Below are positions 1 through 10,342 of a stretch of 64,000 nt of DNA, piece by piece. A program made the position numbers and the translations under genes. The notes under the pieces are model-generated. The model made no database searches and had not been told where the DNA came from. It saw only the letters and a list, made by a program, of their open reading frames with translations. The stretch covers positions 17,800,001 to 17,864,000 of the forward strand of contig JAKCOZ010000014.1 of NCBI GenBank assembly GCA_022605955.1, written 5' to 3'. Origin of the DNA: Rallus limicola (taxonomy: Eukaryota; Chordata; Aves; Gruiformes; Rallidae). Each line of letters opens with the position of its first letter. Position 1 is the first letter of the stretch.

Positions 1-293
1 TCACTTTGAACACATTAGCCCTTGTCTTATCACTACACTCCCTGATAAAGAGCCCCTCTCCAGCTTTCTTGTAGTCCGCTTTCAGATACTAGAAGGCTGC
101 TATAAGGTCTCCCTGGAGCCTTGTCTTCTCCAGGCTGAACAAGCCCAGCTCTCTCAGCCTGTCTGCAGAGAAGAGGTGCTCCAGCCCTGTGATCATCTTG
201 GTGGCCTTCCTCTGGATTTAGTCCAACAGCTTTGTGTCTTTCCTGTGCTGAGCATTTCCAGGGATGGACACAGTACTTCAGGTGGGATCTCAC
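1..293 (-). mobile_element. CR1 LINE fragment, antisense, cut by window edge
   Basis: Read on the minus strand this is the late part of the CR1 second ORF. It has the recognisable run for a lead-in to 'aggctgagagagctgggctt' and 'ggagaagacaaggc', followed by the 'gggctctttatcagg' type block. Stops and frameshifts show that it is dead. The left end lies outside the window. CR1 is the dominant avian LINE. Confidence 0.85.
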
Positions 294-1671
294 ATATGTA
301 TAATGTCATCAAGCCAAATTTTAGAAATTTGAAAATGGAACTAACAGTTTCCATTCAATTTACTACAGACTTGCACCTCCTGGAGAAGAAGGGGAGACCA
401 GGGGCAAAAACGAGGCCTAGGACAGAATGGCCAACACCTTTCTTAGAGATACACAGTAAGGCAGTGTGTAGCTCTCTTACAAAGTCTGTAACTACAGCAA
501 ACCAGGACATCCTTTTCATCTGGAGGTCTAACGAAGACATGCAAACACAGACTGGATGAATTTCTTTTTCCATTGGATCCCTCAACTATATCTCATACTT
601 GTTATAGTCACAAAATCCACATTCCACTTAGGTTAGTATTAGCATTTATTTGATTTGATCAGTAATAGTTAAATGCCTTTGTTTTGAAGATGCCAAATAA
701 AGACATCCGGCTCAAACGACTTTGTTGTTTAGGGGTTTTTTCCTTATCAGCCTTTCTCTTTCAGGCACTCAAATTCTTGTTACTAATCTTTTGCTGCCAC
801 TGTACAATCACACCCAATCTTACATCTATGAGGTATCTTCTTTTGAGGAAAATGGGGAAAAGACGTTATGTACCACACCCTAAAATTTCTGTCATGGAGA
901 CTAGTAACAAAAAACCTAAATCAAGCATTTCACACATTCCACAGGTTTGAGGAAGCTGGTTTACAAAAAACAAACTCTGGAAGAAACAAGCATTTCTGAT
1001 CTTCATTAGCACTACTTCTTCACATGGTATTTACTGGCAGTAAGATCAAAGGGCTTTTTCCTCCCATTATGACTCTGTTTCCTGTTTATTTCCTTTGTAA
1101 ATCTTGCTCGTACATAATTATCCATTGCAGCACATATTAATTCCATAATTGCCATGGTACTATTTTTGTTTTGGCTTTCCCCAAGCTGCTCTTAGAGAAC
1201 TAACTGTTTCCTCATGCAGCGAGGAAGAAGAGAGTGTTCCTTCCTTCTACCATTTTTATCCAAGCTTCTGATGTATGCTGTCATGTTTCATGTGTGGCAC
1301 AATAGATTTTACTTTTGGGCCATAGCTATGCATTTCACAAATTTTCAGCTCTGAGAATCTCATTTTTACATAGGCTGTCAATTCTCACACTTTGCTGTTT
1401 TCAGGTTCATCTATAGTACATAAATCCTAGGTCCAGAGGTGCTGTTTGGGGCTATATCTCAACTGTGAATCAGAAATACTCCTCAGCATACACGTAAATC
1501 CTGGACCTTTAATCGGGCAGGCTGAGAAGACCACAAACCAAATTTCTTCCCCGTGAAAACTAGGTCACAGAAAGGATAGAGAGAGAGTCTGTGCAATGAT
1601 GAGGTATGTGCTAGGATGCAGAAAGTACTTTTGGGTGCCAAAGATTAGATGTATTCTGTAATTGTCCATAC
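294..1671. other. Intergenic, no feature seen
   Basis: AT-rich unique-looking sequence. Short ORFs only, without family resemblance or splice-site context. Confidence 0.5.
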
Positions 1672-1884
1672 CTCATGAGAGCATCCCTGCAAGTTATGTC
1701 CAAATGGCTCCTTCACTTCCATCCACTTGGTTTCCGCTCCATTCACGAAGCCTGGTGTCAGGTAGGTTGTGCTGTTGGTGAATCCTGCTGGCACAGCCTT
1801 GTAGATGGCTCTGCAAAGCTGATTGTCACTTGAAGGCTTGTGCGGTTTTGCATGTTGGCCTATGTATCTGATAATGCTGCCATC
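1672..1884 (-). other. Exon-like open stretch of unknown identity
   Basis: On the minus strand a 213-nt segment (71 codons, no stop) lies between a possible acceptor (CTGCAG, next to 1884) and a good donor (CATGAG then GTATGG at 1671). Its length is an exact multiple of three, phase 0 at both ends. The predicted peptide has Cys, a possible N-glycosylation site (NST) and a balanced composition. The open frame runs a little further upstream, to a TGA near 1926. The acceptor has a poor pyrimidine tract. I do not recognise the family. It could be an exon of a neighbouring gene, a decayed gene, or chance. Confidence 0.22.
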
Positions 1885-2290
1885 CTGCAGCTCAGCATGG
1901 TGGCCCTGCCCCCCCAGGACCAGTCATTTCAGGCTTAGAGCACTCAAACTGAGATTGCTCTCATCACAAGAATTAAAAAACAGCTTGGCAGTTGCACAAA
2001 CTTATAATAACTTTTTTTGGCCCTCTACCATTCCGCTTTCTGAAGTACAGCTCCTAATAGGCAAGTGTCATCAGAACACCAATACAAAGCAATAATGCCT
2101 TCACTCCTTATTTCTTAAAAAACCTCCTTCTGTGTTTTGGTCTGATCACTATTGATATTCTAAATGCACCAGAATTTACTGGGTTGCTTATGTTTCCTTG
2201 GCTAGCTGCATTTTTTCTTACTACTATACTACGGTGTAATGCTTCTAATGCCACAGTAACCACCAGGAGAAGGCAAGCAAGCATCAGCAT

Positions 2291-5200
2291 TTGAAAACAG
2301 CAGCAAATTTCATCTTTAACATGAGCAGTATCTGCCTGTTGTGCTGTTTCACCTGGTCAGCATCATGGCATTCTCCTGGCATTTGATGTATTTGGGTTTT
2401 GATAACTGGAACAAGATAGAATGTTCATTTGTCCTCACATTCTTTGTATTGATTCCTTTTGTCATTTTCACTGAAAGAAATGTTTTATTCTGAAGCTTCA
2501 TAACTGAAACTCTCTCTTACCTAAGTTTTTCTAGTATTCTGCCTAGAGTGTTTATTTCTGATCTTCCCATGATTCTGGTTATTATTCTGTTAGCCTCTGT
2601 TAAAGTTGGTAAGAGTCATTCTCTCATTTTTTTTGCTGCTACTTTTTTCTTATTTGTCCATTTTGACCTCTTACTCTTCCTTTATACTCCCATTTACCTT
2701 CACCTTATCTAAAATATGTATACATAAGGGTACAGTTGCATTAACAAACAGGGAAGTCTTACGACAGGAACATCCCTATGCACTGATTACCAGAAGTTTC
2801 GCTATTTCTATATTTTTCCACTATATGCTTACCACAGGCAAACCAACAACAGTGGTTAAACATGTTGGGGCTGTGAGTACTGCTCAACACTCACCAGTAC
2901 CATATATTCACTTTGCTCCATTGCCTTTTGCCCCATAGGAAGCCTGCCTAACAGCTGGCAGTTACCTTTTGCTGTGTGGGGCATTCCTCCTCACATGCTT
3001 CTGAACATGTGGCCATGTACTCCGGACAAAAGTGTCCGACTCTGTCCTGTTCTGTGCATAAACAAAACTGTAGGTTTCAGGGCTGTGCATAATGTGTCCA
3101 TGGCACCTAGGCACTCTTTCACAAACATGCTGAAAGCCCGGTGAACAAGTTACCTTGTCAGAAGTTCAGCACACAACATTTTGTAGCTGCAACTGTTTCC
3201 ACTTATCTGTTCAACATTTGTGGTAGAGCTACAATTTCTTTCATGTTCAGAGAGCTCCTGTTTTGAATCTTTTTGGTGCCCTTGTGCCACTTGTGCGCTC
3301 TCTCAAATACTTGCTTTCATTTCCTTTCCTTCACCAGCGCAGCTCAGATGCCTCCCAGGCACTGCAGAGGTTCTTCCTTGTGCTAGTTTCTGTTCTGCTA
3401 TAATTAGAATTCTGGTGTGCCTTTCCATTGTCTTAGCAGAACATTTTCTTGCATTTTACATTTTATTACACAGTTTCTGTGTACCTGCCTCCTTCTTTAG
3501 CCCTTACACACACACACACTGTATCTTTATCTCAGCGCTTTTCTGTGCAGACCTTGAGTTACTGGATAGATCTCCTGTAAGTAACAGGTTCCCCCACACA
3601 CACTCCAGCGAGGTGATTTATGTTCTCTTTCACAGGGACTGGGGATCTTGTTAAACCTTCCCCCTGGGTAGCTCCATCCAACTGACTGCTTGAAGTCCTG
3701 CTAGCCTAAGTTGGAGCTGCCTGCCTTGTAGTTAGAGCATACCGCAACCACATCTGACTGACTAAGACTCAAAATCTGCCACAAAACTAGAGCCTTGGTT
3801 GTCTCAGCACAAAGCTACAATGAAGGATCAAGGATTATCCTGACTGGGCACATGACAGTGTGATAAGCTGATCTTTAGGTTTGGTTTGGTGAAGTAAAAG
3901 CATATTTCAATATTGAACTTTGAACACTTTAAATGTAAGTTCCTTACATTTAAAACTCGGGAGATCAGACACACCACATGTTTTGGGTCACCCTACAAGG
4001 AGATGTGAAATTAGAGCCAAAAGTCCATGAAGAATCCCATCTTTATCCCACTATTAGTAAAGTGCAGTCCTTTATTGCTCTCCTTTATTCCCATTCCCCT
4101 ACATAAATCTCTGTTTGTCCTACGTGTCAAATTTCACCCGTGTAAAACCTGTGGCCCCAGACTTTTCCTGAAGTTTTAATAACACATTCTCCTCAAGCTT
4201 GCAGGTGGATAAAAGTCATGGCAGTAGCTTGTGGACTGGGCAGACAGTTCTCTGCTTGTTCAGTTTGGTATTGCACGTGTTTACATCCATGCTTGGATCT
4301 TTTTGAAACTCCATTCTGGCAGCAGAGCTAACAGGCTTTTTCTTAGGAGGAGAAAGAACATGGGCTATGGGTTATACATTTTTTTCCAAAACATATATTT
4401 TATTAATTTTACTACATTCACATGAAAATAGGAAGGAGCATAATTCCAATGAGAAAATAATTTTAAATAAAATCCAGCACTAGAAATATCACAGCAGGAT
4501 TTGTATCACACTGAAATAATGTATGCTTCAATGTTGAAAAGGTGCTTTCACTTTAGTGCAGTGAAAATGTACAAAAGAAAGGAAAACTATGATTTCCAAG
4601 CAAGAAAGTTTACAGTGTGGATAACTTTTGGTCTTTTCTTTAGCCTGCCTGTGCCTATTAACCTCACAAAGTTAGTGGCCAGATTATAATAGTTGATAGG
4701 ATAGAAGCTTACAATTAATGGAAGCGGTGCCTTCATGTTATAAGGGCAGAGGGGGAAGAGTATTTCCACCACCTAGGTTAAGGCATCTGATACCAAAATT
4801 AAGAGGCTGGCTTTTGCAGGCTCCTTCTATAGTCGGACAGGCAATCTTCCCCAAAGCCACTTTAAATCACATGCCTGACTCTGACTCCAGCATTGCTTTC
4901 GCCACCGACCACAGAGGGACCTTGAAGAGCTTTGCTGTTAATTTAGGCATCCAAGTCACATGCCTAATGTTAAGTAGTGTGGAATCCTCTCCTGTGTCCT
5001 TAGGTAACCCGAGGTTACTTGAATCTGCCCCTCCAGATTTCCCTGAGCAAGGCTTTAGATGCAGGATCAGTGCCCTTTGAAGTAAATAGGGTAAGAAGGA
5101 GGACAGTTCACTTGAGTAAGAAGTGCTGCTCTGTCCTCTTCTTTGCCTACATCATGTCCCTAGAATACCACTTTTTTTTAACAGGGAAAGTCTTAATAAT

Positions 5201-5799
5201 GCCATAAAGGTATGGCCATATGCCACCTGCAGACTAATGGTCTTGGGTCTTCGATTAGCGTGCAGTTCTAACAGAGGCACCAGATGGCTATGAGCACTCT
5301 TCTCCTGGGAAGACAAAGTGGGCAGGCCTCCTCTGCACCTGGCTGCTTTTGCAGTTCCCAGGCTACTGCCTGCTTAGAAGTGCATCCCAAACATCAGAAT
5401 TCTGTGAATGTGGAGAGCATGTTTTTCTCATGCAGGAGCCTAGCCTCACACGCTTACTGCCACTGCCATGGAGAGTCTTCCTCTACACACATGATTTACC
5501 TGTCCAGAGCTAAGGTCTCTGCTCAGTACTGTGCTCATGGTCTCATGAAATCCTTCAGAGAGGGTCCCGATGTTTTTTCCTACAGAAATACCAAGGTAAT
5601 TTTAATTCTAGCCTTGCAGATCTTTTGCTTTTATCAGGCAAGTGCTGTTTTCCTTGGATATGTTTTGTCAGAAACAAATTCATGGTTTTTGAGGAATGTT
5701 TTCTTGTGCAGTCAGTAAACTTAGTGTGTGTAGTTACTTGCAAAGTTGCACCCACAAAAATCACAATATTGCCCATTAAAATCCCACTTTGAAAAGTTT
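2291..5799. other. Intergenic, microsatellite only
   Basis: No coding or transposon signature recognised. A short (CA)n run lies near 3506-3520. ORFs here are short and have no family resemblance. Confidence 0.5.
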
Positions 5800-5849
5800 T
5801 AGCAACTAAACAGTGGTATAGTAATAGCAACTAAACAGTGGTATAGTAA
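5800..5849. repeat. Perfect 2 x 25-bp tandem duplication
   Basis: The 25-bp unit beginning TAGCAACTAAACAG at 5800 is repeated exactly at 5825. It lies about 200 bp beyond the proposed poly(A) signal of the CCR5-like gene. It looks like a recent slippage event. Confidence 0.9.
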
Positions 5850-6034
5850 AAGAACTAAATTCAAAGTAGTATAACTTGTACTATAGTCAAAAGGATTATG
5901 TTAAAAATGACCACACTATTAGATAACAAATAAATCCTTGGGTTAGTTTACCATGGTAAGATGAAGGTCAGTCAACTCTCCCATCAGAGGAGAGATATTA
6001 TCTTGATATATTTCATACTCATCCACAAATTCCC

Positions 6035-6599
6035 TTTTAATGGAAACATCTTTTATTTATGATGGGAAAATAAGGGACAGAGGGGGAAAATTAAGAAAAC
6101 TAAAAGACCCCCCCCATCAAATCTCTGACACTGGGAAGAACCTGTGATGATTGATATACCTCTTTAGTATTCAACAGTAATGGAACATCTTTTGGAAGTG
6201 ACATCAATCCTCAAATTAAAATGTCCACACAACAGGAAATGGCTCTCATGAGATGACATGTCATTCCTTAGTCGTTCAATATTGCATTCCCCCCAGGTAA
6301 ATCTCAGTAGCATTCATTTAATGGATAGAATTTGGGTCAAGAATCAGAATCATGCTATTCTGGGCCGCATTCAAATCTCCACGTGATCCAGCTATGGTGT
6401 TAACATTTCTTGAAGAACTCACTGATTCCCTTAGTTTAAGAATGGAAAATGCTGCAACCCCAGGGAACAGTTAACTACAAGCATTGAGGGTCATACCATT
6501 TTCGGTAGTGATTGACATAAAGATCTTTAAACAATGTCAGGCAGTCCTTAAGGCAAAGCACAGGACGCAACATATACTAACTCATGTTTTAATGTATTT
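6035..6599 (-). other. Probable 3' UTR and poly(A) signal of the CCR5-like gene
   Basis: The first good AATAAA on the minus strand after the stop codon is at 6057-6052. It is followed downstream by a GT-rich stretch (TTTGTGGATGAGTATG). That would give a 3' UTR of roughly 550 nt. The exact cleavage site is inferred. Confidence 0.4.
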
Positions 6600-7670
6600 T
6601 TACAGTCCAGTAGAGATGTCATGCTCTGCAGTGGATGCTGTAAATGTGGAACTAACTCTTTCCATCTTTTCACGATAAAGATTTGGACATTTCTTGCAGA
6701 TGTGGGCTGCAACGTGCCTTCGGAAAAAGGCATAAAGGTATTTCCTAAATTTTTCTCCAACAAATGCGTAGATCACAGGATTTATGCAACAGTGAATCAT
6801 GGATATTGTTTCTGTCACTTGGATTGCTTTCTCCAGGTGACCTTTGATTTCACAATTTGGATTGAAAAGTGAATTTTGAAATGTATGCAAAAAAGAAGAA
6901 ATATGGAACGGTGTCCAGAAGATGAAGTAAAAAATCATGATCATGAAAATAAGTCTGACTGCCTTTTGTTTTTTCTCATTCTTGCATCTCAATAAAGTTC
7001 TTATAATTTGTGAGTAACTGAAAATCATAATAATCATTGGAATAACAAGTCCCAGGATGTTCATCTTTAAAATGCAGGAGTACTTCCAATCTATCGCAGT
7101 ATTGCTTGGATAATGAGCGCTGCAAGTGTAACGCGAATCTTCTTTTTGAGTTTTGTGAAATACTATCCCAGGAACAGAAGCAAAACTAGCAACAGCCCAA
7201 GTGACAATGCTGGTGAGGATGCTGTAGGCAACTGTCCTAGCTTTTAAAGCAAACACTGCATGCACTATGGCCAGATACCTGTCTAGGGTCAAGAGGATTA
7301 TGAAAAAGATGCCGCTGTAGAAGCCAAGGAGGTAGACACCTGAGAGAATTCTGCACAGCGCGTCCCCAAAAATCCAGTCATGAGCAGCGTAATAAGCCCA
7401 AAAAGGGAGAGAAAATACAAACAGCAAATCAGAAATTGCCAAATTGAGCAGGTAGATGTCAGTCATGCTCCTCAACCTCTTGTATTTTACCAGGATGAGG
7501 ATAACAAGCATGTTGCCGATGAGGCCAAATATCACCACCAAAGAATAAAGCGGCGGCAAAAGGTTTGCTGCAAAGTGCTTTTCCTCAGTTCCCAAGCATG
7601 GCTCTGAATCGCTGTAGTCAAATTCTGTTGTTATCAGCAAGTCAGCTAAGTCCATGGTATGGTTTTCCAT
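6600..7670 (-). CDS. CCR5: CC chemokine receptor, CCR2/CCR5 type
   Basis: A 356-aa seven-transmembrane GPCR of the plasma membrane that should bind inflammatory CC chemokines and signal through Gi to steer leukocyte migration. Seen in the protein: acidic N-terminus with Tyr19 beside Asp and Glu (possible sulfation); Cys25 and Cys273 (N-terminus to ECL3 disulfide); Cys106 and Cys183 (ECL1-ECL2 disulfide); TM2 with NLAISD at 76-81; [10 protein letters not shown] at 130-139; FWTPF in TM6 at 251-255; NPVIY at 297-301; a Ser/Thr-containing tail with Cys325 and Cys328. Length is normal for the family. The start is supported by a strong Kozak context (GACACCATGG) only 11 nt after a splice acceptor (TTCCTTTCCAG, intron end 7682). 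Birds have closely similar CCR2 and CCR5 genes, and I cannot separate them by eye. The TM2 T-x-P motif reads S-L-P (87-89). No break is seen. Confidence 0.93.
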   Translation of the reverse strand: MENHTMDLADLLITTEFDYSDSEPCLGTEEKHFAANLLPPLYSLVVIFGLIGNMLVILILVKYKRLRSMTDIYLLNLAISDLLFVFSLPFWAYYAAHDWIFGDALCRILSGVYLLGFYSGIFFIILLTLDRYLAIVHAVFALKARTVAYSILTSIVTWAVASFASVPGIVFHKTQKEDSRYTCSAHYPSNTAIDWKYSCILKMNILGLVIPMIIMIFSYSQIIRTLLRCKNEKKQKAVRLIFMIMIFYFIFWTPFHISSFLHTFQNSLFNPNCEIKGHLEKAIQVTETISMIHCCINPVIYAFVGEKFRKYLYAFFRRHVAAHICKKCPNLYREKMERVSSTFTASTAEHDISTGL

Positions 7671-7681
7671 GGTGTCTTGGT

Positions 7682-7760
7682 CTGGAAAGGAAGAAAAGGG
7701 TGTTCAACAGGAGGAAACCCCAAGCTTGGAGGTGTAGATATGACCTTTCCACATACCCAC
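7682..7760 (-). other. Candidate 79-bp intron in the 5' UTR of the CCR5-like gene
   Basis: On the minus strand CAG is followed by GTGGGTATG at 7760 (strong donor). Seventy-nine bases later comes a pyrimidine-rich acceptor ending TTTCCAG at 7682, just before the start codon. Such a short intron is near the lower limit for vertebrates. The acceptor is convincing. The donor pairing is inferred, and a farther donor is possible. Confidence 0.45.
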
Positions 7761-7922
7761 CTGGGTGGACCTGCTGTCCTGGGTGTTGCAGAGCAGCAAG
7801 TAAGGCAGCGTTGGTCTGGGTTAAAATGTTGAATGCTGTGTCCTTTACAGAGTCTGGGTCAGACGCTGGCCATGGAAGCGTGCTGGTCTTCCGTTGCTCT
7901 GGAATGAAAGCAGCGTGCAGGC
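7761..7922 (-). other. Candidate 5' UTR exon of the CCR5-like gene
   Basis: Bounded on the minus strand by a good acceptor (CCATTCTTTCTACAG, intron end 7923) and the donor at 7760. It contains a short upstream ORF (ATG GCC AGC GTC TGA), so it is not the coding start. Inferred from splice signals only. Confidence 0.4.
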
Positions 7923-7970
7923 CTGTAGAAAGAATGGATAGGCAAACACTTTAGCAAATGGCATAAAGCA
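7908..7970 (-). repeat. Dispersed short duplication containing a splice acceptor, copy 1
   Basis: About 60 bp here (core AAAGCAGCGTGCAGGCCTGT) reappear at 8456-8519 with roughly eight mismatches. The shared piece spans the pyrimidine tract, AG and first exon bases of the candidate 5' UTR exon. Confidence 0.75.
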
Positions 7971-8455
7971 TGAAAGTTGCTATTATTGTGGCTGATAACA
8001 CCTACATCTGTTGTGTCATCCTCCCATCAATTGCAAGAACACCCCAGTGTGTGGGGCTCTAAGAAGTTTTGATTCCTTGTCGGAGTAGCTGTTCAAGAGA
8101 CATGATTCAGGAGCTCCACAGTTTAGATTGGCCAGTTGTCTTGGGGAGAGCATAAAGGCAAAAGGCAGATCTATAAATTTCTATGAGTGTGCATAAACAG
8201 GTCTTCATTTTAGTGTCTGTTTGATATGGCACTTCATCCTTTGTTAGTCACCGTTTCCAGTGAGGTGACATAGTCATTGATGAAGCAAAAAGATTGCCCA
8301 AACTTTCTGTCTTGTGGGGGCTGGGCTTCCCAGCCTGGGAGGTAAGTGGTGCAGAGGAGGTGTAAAAGCCCTATTATAGCAAGTTCTACTACAATGTGAG
8401 TAGGTAAAGGCTGGTTACTTTGCCACCCACCCTTCCTGTAGCGAAACCCTCCCCA
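7971..8455. other. Upstream region of the CCR5-like gene, between duplicated acceptors
   Basis: No coding or transposon signature seen. It is presumably 5' UTR intron or promoter-proximal sequence of the minus-strand receptor gene. Confidence 0.4.
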
Positions 8456-8519
8456 GCGAAAGCAGCGTGCAGGCCTGTACAAAGAACAGATAGACAAACA
8501 CTTTGGCAAATGGCACAAA
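8456..8519 (-). repeat. Dispersed short duplication containing a splice acceptor, copy 2
   Basis: Counterpart of 7908-7970. Here the acceptor reads TTCTTTGTACAG with intron end at 8475, so it may also be usable. Spacing between copies is about 550 bp, direct orientation. A poly-C run (13 C) follows at 8637-8649. Confidence 0.75.
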
Positions 8520-8814
8520 AGGCTCTGCAAATTTGATGTCACCAAACCCTCCCCAATTCCCAGGTCCCTGGTAGGACTGTGAGCCAGATGCAGAAGCATG
8601 GCTTTGTGTTATGCCTGAAAAGGCTTCTGACAGACACCCCCCCCCCCCCAAGAAAACGGACAATTGCCTGCGTATCACATGAGAAACTGGGAAGGGGATT
8701 TTGTGAAGACTGGTGCTGGAGGGATGAGATGTCCTTCCTGGTCACTCAGTGGGGAACTGAAATCAATGTGTTTGGTAGCCACTCACAGAGAAACATTTGC
8801 TGTCTGTAAAAGGA

Positions 8815-9425
8815 TGTTGCAGTTTTGTGTAGCTGGGTCCTAGTGGAGACAGGGGGAGGGCTGCAGAGGTGGCTTCTGCAAGAAGCAGCTAGAAGCTCTC
8901 TGCAGGCCCCAGAGAGTAAATATCAGCTGACTCAAGGCAAGAGTCGCTGCTGACCAAGGCCAAGCCAATCTGTGATGGTTACAGCGCCTCTGGGAATCAC
9001 ATTTAGGAGAAAAAAACCCACAAGCAGCTGTATTTTGCCACCAGAGAAGGGAGTGAGAAGATGTGAGAAACCGTGCAGACACCAAGGCTGGGGAAGAAAG
9101 AGTGGGAGGGGATGAGGCACTCCAGGTGCCAGAGAGAGAGATTCTCCTGCAACTTGTGGAGCATGGTGAAGCAGGCTGTCCCCCTGCAGCCCATGGATAA
9201 TGACAGAGAGCAGAGATTCCATCTATAGCCCATGGAGAGACTGATCCATACCGCAGCAGGTTTTCTGGGGGACTTGTGACTCTCTGGGGGGCCAGGCTGG
9301 AGCAGTCTGGGCTCGAAGGTCAGCACCCCATGGAAGGGAGTCACGCTGAGGCAATTGGTGACAAGATGAACCCCTGATAGAAAGGACTCACGCTGGAGAA
9401 GTTCATGGAGGACTGTCTCCAAGCT
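8815..9425 (+). mobile_element. ERV LTR fragment, 3'-truncated (shared LTR family)
   Basis: Begins TGTTGCAGTTTTGTGTAGCT and aligns with the starts of the LTRs at 10343 and 11065. It shares the gcttctgcaagaagcagc block, the CCAATC box (8964) and the series of 'cagcccatgga' and 'ctggagcag' phrases. Similarity stops near 9425, where the full-length copies continue for about 550 bp more. No 3' terminus or target duplication is seen. Confidence 0.75.
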
Positions 9426-10342
9426 GTAGCCCTGGACAGGAAGTCTGGCTCTGAAATGATCTGGAACTGAACTTTCAGAGTGGGTATGCTACCAAAAAAA
9501 TCACCAGGTTCATATCTGCACCTGTGCTGTAACTGACTGTTCAGAGAGATTCTGATTTGGGAACTTGCAATTATTTGGATTATTATTTCTAATTTTCCTT
9601 ACAAAGTTACAAATCAATATTCAGGAATTCTCAATGATTTTGACTTGTATGGCTTTCTCATCTGCTTTATGTACTGTGTTCAGCCATCAGTGCCCACTGT
9701 CCTACCTTCCCCCATCCCCCAAGTTTCTTCATGGGCAGGGTAGTTTTGGTTGCTAACAGAAGTTCTGGGTGTTTTCTGGAAAAACAGACAACTGAGTCAA
9801 ACCTAAGATAGAAATATAAGAGGAGGAGAGTTTTCACTTCAGTTCCCTCCCCCCCCCTTCTAATTTATCCTGTGTGCTTATCATGCAAAAACACCAAAAC
9901 TCATTTCCCCTTGGAGGACTGGTTATGTTCTGAGTCTCAAAGAAGTTGGGTACAGTGAAATGTGACCAAGCCCTGCCCACATACCCACCCCCACTGGAAA
10001 AAGCTCTTGCAGAGAAAATGGGGTTACAACTTGGATGGGAGAAAAATATTACTTTCTTAATATTTTCAGTGACGTAATGCAATTTAATTTCTTTAAGCTT
10101 TAACAAATCTGCAGTCTGAGCTGACTTCTTTGAGAGAAGCCTTGCCAGTGCCAGACTATTAGCTGTTACCTATAGGGTGTTGGCTTTAGCTATGTGTCTA
10201 GGTGCTGGTATGACTATCAGATATTTCCATGATAAAGTAATCCAAGCAAAGAGGCTCCTGAGCTGCCACACTGACTTGTTCAGGGATGGAAGCTCAGTAA
10301 GTCTGATGCCCACTAAAACGCATTTGGGCAAAGTTTCCTCAT
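9426..10342. other. Intergenic between LTR copies
   Basis: No feature recognised. A short poly-C run lies at 9848-9856. Confidence 0.45.
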
